From the NCBI GenBank assembly GCA_011050675.1, contig DRFI01000027.1:1-64000 (forward strand): 64,000 nt of DNA. Reading direction: 5' to 3'. The notes under the pieces are model-generated. The model did not search any database. It was not told the DNA's origin and saw nothing but the letters and a program-made list of their open reading frames with translations. Each line of letters starts with the position of its first letter. Within the stretch, counting starts at the first letter, position 1. Origin of the DNA: Maribacter sp. (GTDB taxonomy: Bacteria > Bacteroidota > Bacteroidia > Flavobacteriales > Flavobacteriaceae). A program made the translations under genes and the position numbers. Positions 56,375 through 64,000 of this stretch are shown here, piece after piece.

Positions 56375-58052
56375 TTTTGGCTGCTTTATTTTTTATTTGA
56401 ATCAAATTTTTCATTATCCCAAACATCTCTATATTGGTGCCTTCAATACCAAAAGCATCATGTAACTTTTTATAGAGATTATATATTTCATTATATGTTT
56501 GAACATTTTTCGTAATCGGAGTGTATACCTTTTTCAATACCTTACAGCTCTTATCTTGAAGGGCATTAAACGAAATAGGGGCATCTTCTGCTATATATGC
56601 TGCATGAGCACCAATTATTGCTGCACCTAAAGCAACAGTTTCGTTAGAGGCTGCAATTTTCATGGGTTTGTTAATGACATCAGCATAGATTTGCATAAAA
56701 AGACTGTTCTTATGGGTAATGCCACCACAATTAACAACTTCGTTGATGACTACACCTTGCCTTTCCATATCTTCAATTATTGTTCTTGCTCCAAAAGCGG
56801 TACTTTCAATTAGAGCTCGGTAGATTTCAAAATTTTTAGTTTGTAGACTTTGGCCAATTACAAGACCCGATAGCATTGGGTCAGATAGTATCGACCGATT
56901 ACCATTGTTCCAGTCTAATGCAATCAATCCACTTGAACCAGCTTTTAATTTTTCGGCTTCTAGGGTAAGTTCACTATGCGATTTTTTGTTATTCAAGATG
57001 ACTTTGACAAACCAGTCGAGAATATCACCGACGGCACTTTGTCCAGCTTCTATTCCATAATAACTAGGTAAAACCGATTCTTCTGCAACACTAGCTACAC
57101 CCTTTATATTCGATTTGGTTGAATTTAAATCTGCCAAAACCAAATCGCAAGTTGAGGTTCCTATAATTTTCACCAGACTACCATTTTTTATGCCTGATCC
57201 GATAGCACCAGCGTGGGCGTCTAAAATGCCCATGCCGACTGGTATGCCTTCAGTCATATCAAATTCTTCAGCCCATTTTTTAGATAAAGTTCCGCTTGTG
57301 TTTGCTATAGAAAGAGTCTGTGCAGGTAAAGTTTGTAAAATTCTTAATAAAGAAAAATCAACTTCTTCTATAAACTGTTTATCGGGGAAGCCGCCCCATT
57401 CTTCATTGTAAAGCCCTTTATGACCTGCAGCGCAAATGTTGCGTTTTACAGTCAAAGCATCATCACAGCCAGTTAACATTGCTGGTATAAAATCACTTAA
57501 CTCTATCCAAGTATATGCCGCATCGAAAACTTTTTCATCTATATTTTTGCAATGAAGTATTTTGGCCCAAAACCATTCTGAAGAATAAGTTCCGCCAATT
57601 TTTTCGAGATATCGAGGTCGATTTTTTGCAATAGTTTCTGTTATAAATTCTGCCTCTGTATGAGAACTATGGTCTTTCCACATCCAAGCGTAAGCGTTCA
57701 GATTATCCTTGAATTCATCCAAGTCGGACAATGGGCACATCTCTCGCGTAATCGGCAGAGGAGTAGACCCAGTGGCATCTACGCCAATTCCAGAAACAGA
57801 GGACATCTCTAAACCTAAAACTTTGTTTTGCAACATTGTTTTTTTTAAAGCCTTTTTCATAGAACGGATATAGTCCGATGGTTTTTGTCTAGCCACGAGA
57901 TTATTCTCAGGAGATAGGAATATTCCATGTTCTCCTTCTTCGTATGCTTGATCTGTAGTATTTAGGACTTTTCCAGATTTTAATTCCATGGACAAAATCC
58001 TTACAGCTGTTGAGCCAAAATCTATTCCTAAAACGATTTTGTTATGTGTCAT
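56364..58052 (-). CDS. FGGY carbohydrate kinase of the ribulokinase (AraB-like) type
   Basis: 562 aa. The N-terminal phosphate loop [14 protein letters not shown] (8-21), [66 protein letters not shown] and [12 protein letters not shown] match the AraB branch and line up with the araB protein at 4804-6477, motif by motif. AraB-type kinases phosphorylate ribulose at O5, whereas typical fuculokinases act at O1. Because it is coupled to fucI (11-base overlap), the substrate may be L-fuculose or D-ribulose. It is the first gene of the minus-strand block, with a possible TATTTTTG -7 box on the minus strand at 58119-58112. Confidence 0.92.
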   Translation of the reverse strand: MTHNKIVLGIDFGSTAVRILSMELKSGKVLNTTDQAYEEGEHGIFLSPENNLVARQKPSDYIRSMKKALKKTMLQNKVLGLEMSSVSGIGVDATGSTPLPITREMCPLSDLDEFKDNLNAYAWMWKDHSSHTEAEFITETIAKNRPRYLEKIGGTYSSEWFWAKILHCKNIDEKVFDAAYTWIELSDFIPAMLTGCDDALTVKRNICAAGHKGLYNEEWGGFPDKQFIEEVDFSLLRILQTLPAQTLSIANTSGTLSKKWAEEFDMTEGIPVGMGILDAHAGAIGSGIKNGSLVKIIGTSTCDLVLADLNSTKSNIKGVASVAEESVLPSYYGIEAGQSAVGDILDWFVKVILNNKKSHSELTLEAEKLKAGSSGLIALDWNNGNRSILSDPMLSGLVIGQSLQTKNFEIYRALIESTAFGARTIIEDMERQGVVINEVVNCGGITHKNSLFMQIYADVINKPMKIAASNETVALGAAIIGAHAAYIAEDAPISFNALQDKSCKVLKKVYTPITKNVQTYNEIYNLYKKLHDAFGIEGTNIEMFGIMKNLIQIKNKAAKNEQ

Positions 58053-58281
58053 CTATATTAAATATTACCAGATTTAAAGAAGTATATGTATTGGAATATT
58101 AACTATTTATACAAAAATAATTCGAAAAAAATAGAACGAAGGGTAACATAATATTAGTTTGATGTAAAATACTTTCATTGCCTTTTAATAGAAAAAGATA
58201 TATTTGACAACATGCTTTTTCTGGATTTAAAATTCAGTAATCGATAATTTATTTTTTGTAATTTAAAATTTATAGCTTCTC
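58053..58281. other. Divergent promoter region between the kinase and a phosphoesterase
   Basis: 229 AT-rich bases with no gene. A minus-strand TATTTTTG (58119-58112) fits the -7 consensus for the kinase, with a TCG where TTG is expected at -33. No convincing box is seen for the plus-strand gene. Confidence 0.4.
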
Positions 58282-59415
58282 ATGAAAAAAAACCTATTAA
58301 TTATAATTCTGGCTTTTTCTTCAGCATTTCAAGTAGTCGCCCAGACCGATGAAAAAATTGCTTTTGGTCCATACATTCAACAGATGAATATGAAAGATGC
58401 GGTTATTAGCTGGTCTACTTTAGAAGGTGAAGTAATAATTACCGATGAAAATGGAAATAATGATACTATACGTAATTACAAGCAGCATAAGGTTCAACTC
58501 GCGGGGCTAGAGCCGAACAAAAAATACACTTATGACGTATTGAATGATGGTACAGATGAAGGTAAAGGCACATTAATAACTTATCCTGAAAAAGCTATTC
58601 CTTTTAATTTTGTTGCTATTGGCGATACACGCAGTAGAAATAATGTACATAAAAAAATTATATCTCAAGTACAAAAACTGAACCCTAAGTTTATTGTGAA
58701 TTCAGGGGATTTGGTAGAAAATGGACTGTCTATGGGGGACTGGGAATCTTTTTTTGAGGTTAATGAGGACTTTATGCGAAACACACCTTATTATCCAGTA
58801 TTGGGAAACCATGAAAAGGATTCACCTTATTATTATGATTTTTTTGACTTGCCTAATAATGAGCGCTATTATTATTTTACGGTAGGTGATGCATTGTTTG
58901 TGGTATTGGATAGTGAAGGTTTACGAACCACAATACCTGCTTTTACGACCGATAATATGAAAGATGCCTATTGGGAGGAATCTGGGATCGATTACATGAA
59001 GACACAAAAAAAATGGCTTGAAGAGGTGTTGAAATTAAATAGACAAGCAGGTTATGTATTTATTTTTCAGCATTTGCCGCTTTATAGTGTGAAGAAAAGC
59101 CGCGTAGAAGAATCTAAAATGGTGCGTGAATTTTGGGGAGATATTTTTAAAAGACATGGTGTTCAAACATTTATAAATGGACATGACCATCATTATCATC
59201 ACGCTTTGGATAATGGGATTCATTTCATTACTTCTGCAGGTGCAGGTGCGCCTTTATATGATATTGATGCAGTACAACCTGAAACAGTATCCTATAAAAA
59301 AATAGAACATTTCATGAATATAGAAGTGAATGAGAAAAAGGCTATTCTGCATGTAATAGATATTGATGGCAACGAATTTGATACCATAGAAGTTAAAAGA
59401 AGAAAAACAAAATAA
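58282..59415 (+). CDS. Exported purple-acid-phosphatase-like metallophosphoesterase
   Basis: 377 aa with a cleavable signal peptide (MKKNLLIIILAFSSAFQVVAQ). A short fibronectin-like N-domain (FGPYIQQMNMKDAVISWST) precedes the catalytic domain: FVAIGDTRS, VNSGDLVENGLSMGDWESFF, YPVLGNHEKDS, FQHLPLYS and INGHDHHYHH. All five motif positions are intact. It likely removes phosphate from a small organic ester in the periplasm, or outside if further exported. It follows the divergent kinase promoter region and is followed by a related gene at 59745. Confidence 0.92.
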   Translation: MKKNLLIIILAFSSAFQVVAQTDEKIAFGPYIQQMNMKDAVISWSTLEGEVIITDENGNNDTIRNYKQHKVQLAGLEPNKKYTYDVLNDGTDEGKGTLITYPEKAIPFNFVAIGDTRSRNNVHKKIISQVQKLNPKFIVNSGDLVENGLSMGDWESFFEVNEDFMRNTPYYPVLGNHEKDSPYYYDFFDLPNNERYYYFTVGDALFVVLDSEGLRTTIPAFTTDNMKDAYWEESGIDYMKTQKKWLEEVLKLNRQAGYVFIFQHLPLYSVKKSRVEESKMVREFWGDIFKRHGVQTFINGHDHHYHHALDNGIHFITSAGAGAPLYDIDAVQPETVSYKKIEHFMNIEVNEKKAILHVIDIDGNEFDTIEVKRRKTK

Positions 59416-59744
59416 GGGGGAGTAGAAAAAATATCAAGATTTTTATTCACATCTACATGGTCGTGAAAAACATTTATTTTAAAATAGGCATTGATTATTT
59501 CAACGGGATAATACTTTAGAATTAACGGAATTTGAAATCTTTTGATTTCATCCATTTTCTAATTATCGTTTAAATATTTCGATTTTTTTTTAAAATTGGT
59601 TGTTCCATCAAAGTTGCTATTCTAGAGCTAATGCTAGATAACCTATTTTACATTAAGAATAAATAGGTATTAATCACCTATTAGAGTTTGAGATGAATTT
59701 TAAGTCATAGCCATAGCATTCATATTAATTATAACAATCTACAA
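59416..59744. other. Intergenic region between two phosphoesterase genes
   Basis: 329 bases with no supportable gene. The 19-base sequence shared with the susC control region lies at 59691-59709, and a TAGAGTTTG box (one base longer than the -7 consensus) lies at 59682-59690 just before it. Confidence 0.5.
59691..59709 (+). repeat. 19-base sequence shared with 31446-31464
   Basis: Exact copy of the sequence in the susC/SSS divergent region, here 35 bases before the phosphoesterase ATG at 59745. It may be a common regulatory element. Confidence 0.6.
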
Positions 59745-61337
59745 ATGCGAATTACCATTCTAAACGTTTCTTTGCTAATAGGAGCTATATTTCAATTAAG
59801 CGCTCAGAGCGAAGAAGTTACTATTTCTATACAACCGTATTTACAGGACGCGACCCCCAACTCAATAAAAGTATCCTGGGAAACTAACTCTGGGGAGGAA
59901 AGCCTCGTGGAATTTGGTGTAACTCCAAAATTGGGTCGAAAAGTTAAAGGGATAGCCTTTGATGTCAATTTTACTAGTGCTCGTATACATGAAGTTAAGA
60001 TTGAAGGTTTAGATCGGTTTACGGCGTATTATTATCGCGTTAAAACCGGTAAAGCTGTATCAGAAATTTATCAATTTAAGACGCCTCCTTTTGCTAGTGA
60101 TCATGAATCATTCAATATGGTGGCCATGAGCGATATGCAGATTGATCATAACAATCCTGAAAAATGGGCAGAGGTAGTTAATGATGGGGTCTTGCAGTAT
60201 TTGAAAAAGGAAATGAAAGGTAAACTACCCGATAATTTAGCGTTGGTATTGATTCCTGGTGATCTTGTAGAGAATGGAACCAAATATGGCCAATGGAAAA
60301 AAGATTTTTTTAATCCTGCAGAGAAGTTGTTCAGTCAAGTGCCTGTTTATCCTGTGCTTGGTAATCATGAGAAAAATTCCACATACTACTTTAAATATTT
60401 TAGCCTTCCTGAGAACGGTTCGCCTGCCTATGCTGAGCATTGGTGGTATAAGGATTATGGTAATACTAGAGTAATTGGCTTGAATTCTAACGATGGCTAT
60501 AGAGATATAAAAGAACAGTATGATTGGTTAGAGAAAGTTTTGGACGACACGGGCAATAATCAAGATATTGATTTTGTGTTTGCACAATTGCACCATCCTT
60601 ATAAGTCTGAGCTATGGATACCAGGTGAAGAGGAGAGTACAGGTAAAGTAGTACAGCTTTTGGAAAAATTTAGTAGCGATACCGGTAAGCCTAGTGTTCA
60701 TTTCTTTGGTCATACCCATGGGTATTCTAGAGGGCAATCAAAAGACCATAAACACCTTTGGGTAAATGTGGCATCTGCTGGTGGGGCTTTGGATAATTGG
60801 GGGGAATTTGAAGGAAGAGACTATGATGAATTTACAGTGACTCAAGACCAACATGGTTTCGTAGTTGTAGAAGTAGATGCTGATCCCAATGATCCAAAAT
60901 TTACGATTAAGCGAATTAGTAGGGGGAATGCAAATGTGGCACGAAATAATGAAATGACCGATAGTATTACTGTATGGAGAAAAGAGAGAAAACCTCAAAT
61001 GCCAGAAACTATTTACCCCGTTGATGAGGTTGTGGATACCATGGGAATTATACTAAAGGCAGGTAAATTTGATAGTGGTGGTAGCGAGGCCTTTCATGCG
61101 GCATCTAATTGGCAGATATCTACTTCCAAAGATTTTTCATCTACGGTATTTGAAAGTTGGAAACAGTTTGAAAATTGGTATTATTTAGAGAATAGACAAA
61201 AATCAGATGATTTAACTGATGAGAAAACTGAGCGTTTGAAAACGAATACTACTTATTTCTGGAGGGTTAGATATCGCGATCAAAATTTGAATTGGAGCGT
61301 TTGGTCTAAAACCGCTACGTTTAAAACTAAAGGGTAG
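59745..61337 (+). CDS. Exported metallophosphoesterase with N- and C-terminal fibronectin-like domains
   Basis: 530 aa with signal peptide (MRITILNVSLLIGAIFQLSAQ). An N-terminal fibronectin-like domain (about 25-115) is followed by the calcineurin-like domain: MVAMSDMQID (the usual GD is SD), LIPGDLVENGTKYGQWKKDFF, YPVLGNHEKNS, AQLHHPY and FFGHTHGYSRG. A C-terminal fibronectin-like domain (about 420-530, NWQISTSKDFSSTVFE, TTYFWRVRYRD) follows, which the 58282 protein lacks. It probably binds a glycan or surface and removes phosphate nearby. The HAD gene starts 46 bases downstream on the same strand, so they may be co-transcribed. Confidence 0.9.
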   Translation: MRITILNVSLLIGAIFQLSAQSEEVTISIQPYLQDATPNSIKVSWETNSGEESLVEFGVTPKLGRKVKGIAFDVNFTSARIHEVKIEGLDRFTAYYYRVKTGKAVSEIYQFKTPPFASDHESFNMVAMSDMQIDHNNPEKWAEVVNDGVLQYLKKEMKGKLPDNLALVLIPGDLVENGTKYGQWKKDFFNPAEKLFSQVPVYPVLGNHEKNSTYYFKYFSLPENGSPAYAEHWWYKDYGNTRVIGLNSNDGYRDIKEQYDWLEKVLDDTGNNQDIDFVFAQLHHPYKSELWIPGEEESTGKVVQLLEKFSSDTGKPSVHFFGHTHGYSRGQSKDHKHLWVNVASAGGALDNWGEFEGRDYDEFTVTQDQHGFVVVEVDADPNDPKFTIKRISRGNANVARNNEMTDSITVWRKERKPQMPETIYPVDEVVDTMGIILKAGKFDSGGSEAFHAASNWQISTSKDFSSTVFESWKQFENWYYLENRQKSDDLTDEKTERLKTNTTYFWRVRYRDQNLNWSVWSKTATFKTKG

Positions 61338-61383
61338 GGAAGCTAACATTAAAAATATATACTTATTAATCTTATTCTCAATA

Positions 61384-62034
61384 ATGATAACCACAGTGAT
61401 TTTTGATATGAATGGGGTTATAACTGATGATGAAGACCTTCATGAATTAGCTACGCAAAAAGCTTTTGAAAAAGTTGGATTAACTATTACACCTAATATA
61501 TATCGTCAATATTGTCTTGGTCGAACTGATGCATCAGCATTTGTTGATTTAATCAATGATTTTAATTTAAAAAACCAAAAGGTAAGTTCTATTATAACTG
61601 ATAAGTCAATCTTGTACCAAAAGCTTATTGCTAGTAATTTAAAAATTTATCCTGGGGTAATTGAGTTGATTGAAAATCTCTATTTGAAATACACCCTTGC
61701 GTTGACAACCAGTTCTACCTTTAAAGAAGTAAAGACTGTGGTTAACCAACTAGATATAGAAGACCTTTTTAAGGTGATAGTCAGTTCAAATGATGTAAAA
61801 AGAGGTAAGCCGGACCCTGAACCATACTTGTTAACAGCCGAAAAACTTGGAGTGTCTAGTGATAATTGTGTAGTAATAGAAGACTCGGAAAATGGAGTAC
61901 GATCTGCTATAGCTGCAGGAATGAAATGCGTAGAAATAACGAATACTGAAGATTCTAAAAACCTTCTCGCTGCAGATCAAATTATTGAAAAATATTCAGA
62001 AATTACAGAAGATTTAATTAAGAACCTAGCTTAA
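61384..62034 (+). CDS. HAD-superfamily hydrolase, beta-phosphoglucomutase-like, with Asn in motif I
   Basis: 216 aa, single HAD domain with a helical cap typical of the PGMB branch. Motif I reads FDMNGVITDDE: the nucleophile Asp is kept (D8), but the second Asp that acts as acid/base is Asn (N10). Motif II is ALTTSST, motif III is the Lys of RGKPDPEPY and motif IV VIEDSENGV. Enzymes of this group are sugar-phosphate phosphatases or mutases. The Asn would be expected to weaken proton transfer, although I recall FDMNGV variants being widespread. It probably acts on a sugar phosphate of this locus in the cytoplasm. Confidence 0.9.
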   Translation: MITTVIFDMNGVITDDEDLHELATQKAFEKVGLTITPNIYRQYCLGRTDASAFVDLINDFNLKNQKVSSIITDKSILYQKLIASNLKIYPGVIELIENLYLKYTLALTTSSTFKEVKTVVNQLDIEDLFKVIVSSNDVKRGKPDPEPYLLTAEKLGVSSDNCVVIEDSENGVRSAIAAGMKCVEITNTEDSKNLLAADQIIEKYSEITEDLIKNLA

Positions 62035-62171
62035 ATTTAATCCTTTAAAAGATGGCTTATCGTAACTGAATTTGATACAATAATGCCACATAAAATTGCG
62101 CTTCTTTTTCAAAAAATGAAATGACAATCTTCGCATAAATAGAGAACTACGAGAAGGCTAATATTTCGTGT

Positions 62172-62610
62172 TTGGAAACGATTGAATTAATAAAATTTCT
62201 ACACTATTACATCATACTTTCAACACCAGGAGTGCTCAGCAACGACCGTTATGAGAAAGATGGTGCTGCACCCATATCGGTAAGTGACTACCTTGTGGTC
62301 TTTGCAGGTGGCGGTTATGATTTTGATCTATCGAATCGTTTGCAACTACGTCCTTCTGTTCTTAGTCGTTTTGTAAGTGGAGCACCCTTGTCGATAGACC
62401 TAACAGGGTCTTTGCTATACGATGATAAATTTGAATTGGGTACGAACTTATAGATTAGATGCAAGTGTAGCACTGTTTACCACCATTGGGGTGTTGGATA
62501 ATGCTATCAATTTTGGCTATGCCTATGAGTTTAATACTTCATCAATAGGTGACTATAACAATGGTACGCATGAACTTATTTTGAAGTTTCGATTGTATTG
62601 TTACTTATGA
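62172..62610 (+). pseudogene. Frameshifted 3' remnant of a PorP/SprF-family gene
   Basis: Two overlapping frames give pieces of one protein. The first holds VFAGGGYDFDLSNRLQLRPS, SGAPLSIDL and YDDKFELG; the second, offset by one frame near 62445, holds YRLDASVALFTTIGVLD, INFGYAYEF and NNGTHELILKF. Joined, they equal the last ~130 residues of PorP/SprF-type beta-barrel proteins associated with type IX secretion. The 5' two thirds are missing, with no start signal. So the gene is truncated and frameshifted. It may be the relic of a surface-protein cassette. Confidence 0.75.
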
Positions 62611-62616
62611 AGTAAT

Positions 62617-62658
62617 AAAAACCTGCTTTGAGAATTTAGGCTCTTAATGCAGATTTTT
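62617..62658. terminator. Imperfect terminator-like hairpin
   Basis: AAAACCTGC with GCAGATTTT (one mismatch), further partial pairing inside, and a T run. It lies between the PorP remnant and the convergent transglutaminase gene. Confidence 0.35.
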
Positions 62659-62740
62659 GATTAAGAATAGATTTAAAATCTATTCTAATTTAATTATTAA
62701 ATGTCGGGTTGCTAATTTGCTATAAAGTAACTTTATTGAT

Positions 62741-63616
62741 TTATGGAAGTGCTTTAATCTCTAAACTTGTGGTTAAAATAGAAAGTGCATCACCTCTTAC
62801 AGATCCTGAAACAGGCATTGTATTTTGAAAACTAGCACTAGCGCATAACGGAAAATAGGTATTTGTAGTTCGGATCCCATTACTCGGGTCAAAACCAATC
62901 CAACCGGCACCGGGTAGAAACACCTCGGTCCAACCATGCAGTTCATATTGGGGCTCTTTTACATCTACATAAAAATAACCACTTACAAACCGAGCCGCAA
63001 TACCCATTTGGCGTAATATTTGAATCTGCATCCATGCCAAATCTCTACAAGAACCTTTCTTAAGTAGAAACGTTTCATCTGGTTGGTAGGGCTCACCTAC
63101 TTCACGTATTTCTAAAACAAAATCTTCATGAATGCGATTTGTAAACTCGCTTAAAAAAGTAAGCGTATTTTCGTTCGCCTTAGCTAAAATTTGCGCTCCA
63201 TACTCCTTTAAGTCTTTACCTATTGAAACTAAGTTCAAACTTGGTTTTAATACCACATTTAAATCTTCTGAATAAGAAAATGGTAATTGACTATAAGTGG
63301 GCGGGGACATCAAAAAATTAAACGGATTGTAGTGTTTTATTGCTAAGACCGATACGGTTCTAATTGTGAGTTTACTATGCATGCCATCATACCAGCTAAA
63401 ATGAATGGTATTGTTCTCTGGGTCAGTCTGTTCTGAAATTCCTGTTGGTTCAGGAGATACTTTTAAGCTAAAACTCTTCAGTTCGGCATAAGGCGTAGTT
63501 TTGGGCTTAAACCTAAAGTAATGTGGTTCTAAGAAAACTTCAGATTGATATGCGTATTCGGTTTCGTGTATGATTTCAACTTCCATTAGACCTTTTGTTA
63601 ATTTAGGTGTGGGCAT
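62741..63616 (-). CDS. Transglutaminase-like cysteine protease-fold protein with bacterial N-domain
   Basis: 291 aa. An N-terminal beta domain of the bacterial transglutaminase type (VEIIHETEYAYQSEVFLEPHYFRFKP) is followed by the papain-like core with the catalytic triad visible: KKGSCRDLAWMQIQILR (C190), YELHGWTEVFLPG (H227) and GWIGFDPSNG (D243). No signal peptide is seen. Proteins of this type usually sit in an operon with an alpha-E protein and a circularly permuted ATP-grasp protein, which suggests a peptide-modifying or peptide-cleaving role; the alpha-E gene is indeed 31 bases upstream. An alternative ATG at 63586 with AAAGG in front is also plausible. Confidence 0.9.
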   Translation of the reverse strand: MPTPKLTKGLMEVEIIHETEYAYQSEVFLEPHYFRFKPKTTPYAELKSFSLKVSPEPTGISEQTDPENNTIHFSWYDGMHSKLTIRTVSVLAIKHYNPFNFLMSPPTYSQLPFSYSEDLNVVLKPSLNLVSIGKDLKEYGAQILAKANENTLTFLSEFTNRIHEDFVLEIREVGEPYQPDETFLLKKGSCRDLAWMQIQILRQMGIAARFVSGYFYVDVKEPQYELHGWTEVFLPGAGWIGFDPSNGIRTTNTYFPLCASASFQNTMPVSGSVRGDALSILTTSLEIKALP

Positions 63617-63647
63617 TTTTTTAACTTATTGCATGGTCTTTACTAGG

Positions 63648-64000
63648 TTATTGTTTAGTTGTATTAAGATTTATAGATTCATATTTGTTTGCGAAAAAAG
63701 AATCGTAAATAGCAGATGAAACGCCATTGAGCTCCTTTTGAAATGAATCTGCATATTCGTGCAGTCCTCCGTCAAATATGTCATTAATATCAGCAAATTC
63801 GAGTGTTGATTTTAGCTTCCCTAGCTGCTTTTCGGCACTATTGCTAAATCCGCCTTCATTGCCAGTTATGGTATTTAAAGACTTTTCTGCTTGAATCAAA
63901 CAAAAGTTCATCGAGCGCGGAAAAATCTCATCTAAAATTAAAAATTCTGAAATTTTCACAGCAGTAAGTTTTCCATATTTTTTACGGTACATATCATAAG
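63648..64000 (-). CDS. Alpha-E domain protein (5' part outside window)
   Basis: The frame is open to the right edge, so this is the C-terminal part only (about 117 residues). EFLILDEIFPRSMNFCLIQAEKSLNTI, preceded by YRKKYG, is the conserved C-terminal part of alpha-E (DUF403) proteins. It is helical and cytoplasmic. These genes typically stand between a circularly permuted ATP-grasp gene and a transglutaminase gene, and the latter follows here. The ATP-grasp gene should lie just outside the window. Confidence 0.88.
   Translation of the reverse strand, partial: YDMYRKKYGKLTAVKISEFLILDEIFPRSMNFCLIQAEKSLNTITGNEGGFSNSAEKQLGKLKSTLEFADINDIFDGGLHEYADSFQKELNGVSSAIYDSFFANKYESINLNTTKQ

Overview
This 64 kb window is AT-rich DNA that most resembles a marine, polysaccharide-degrading member of the Flavobacteriaceae (Bacteroidota). 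The signs are a SusC/SusD pair, a type IX secretion C-terminal sorting domain, a PorP/SprF-like remnant, Bacteroidota -7 boxes (TAnnTTTG), weak Shine-Dalgarno use, many lipoproteins and two sodium/solute symporters. Genus and species cannot be fixed from the sequence alone. I see no rRNA, tRNA, CRISPR array, transposase or integrase. I also see no recognisable transcriptional regulator in the whole window.

Layout. (1) 1-4553: the 3' part of a giant modular secreted protein with a T9SS sorting domain and three ~400-residue modules I cannot assign. (2) 4804-10333: an L-arabinose operon (araB-araD-araA-SSS symporter). It is followed by a GH88-type unsaturated uronyl hydrolase lipoprotein (10509-11690), a 1101-aa VCBS/ASPIC lipoprotein (11923-15228) and a DAACS symporter (15308-16561). 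(3) 16764-21553: a stress-type region in decay, with UspA, an unlisted-size 40-aa gene, a hemolysin-III-type membrane protein, an ArsC/Spx-like protein without the catalytic cysteine, at least two clear pseudogenes, and about 1 kb without genes.

(4) 21554-31155, minus strand: an SSS symporter, two small membrane proteins, a GH2 enzyme with the Ser-Asp acid/base motif of exo-beta-glucosaminidases, a DegT-type aminotransferase, a glycerophosphodiesterase, a purple-acid-phosphatase-like lipoprotein and a Gfo/Idh/MocA oxidoreductase. This combination could be an amino-sugar salvage route. (5) 32067-44223, plus strand, divergent from (4): SusC, SusD, an unassigned glycosidase-like lipoprotein, an atypical ROK kinase, a SIS isomerase, a DUF3748 (YidR-like) lipoprotein and a FucP-type MFS transporter. 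A long terminator shared with the convergent gene follows. (6) 44328-51321, minus strand: two paralogous beta-propeller plus (alpha/alpha)-toroid proteins and a GH92 alpha-mannosidase.

(7) 51742-62034: three metallophosphoesterases on the plus strand, flanking a minus-strand block of an FGGY kinase, L-fucose isomerase and a cytochrome c/VCBS lipoprotein, then a HAD protein. (8) 62172-64000: a broken PorP/SprF remnant, then a transglutaminase-like protein and the end of an alpha-E protein.

Taken together, regions 4-7 read as one large polysaccharide or glycoconjugate utilisation locus. It appears to bind glycan at the outer membrane (SusCD), trim it outside (GH92, the 37456-39786 glycosidase-like protein, the propeller-toroid proteins), remove phosphate (four metallophosphoesterases and a GDPD), import through SSS and MFS carriers, and process sugars inside (GH2, aminotransferase/oxidoreductase, ROK kinase/SIS isomerase, fucose isomerase/kinase). 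The mannosidase plus phosphatases plus amino-sugar and fucose genes suggest a phosphorylated, mannose-containing glycan, but this is inference.
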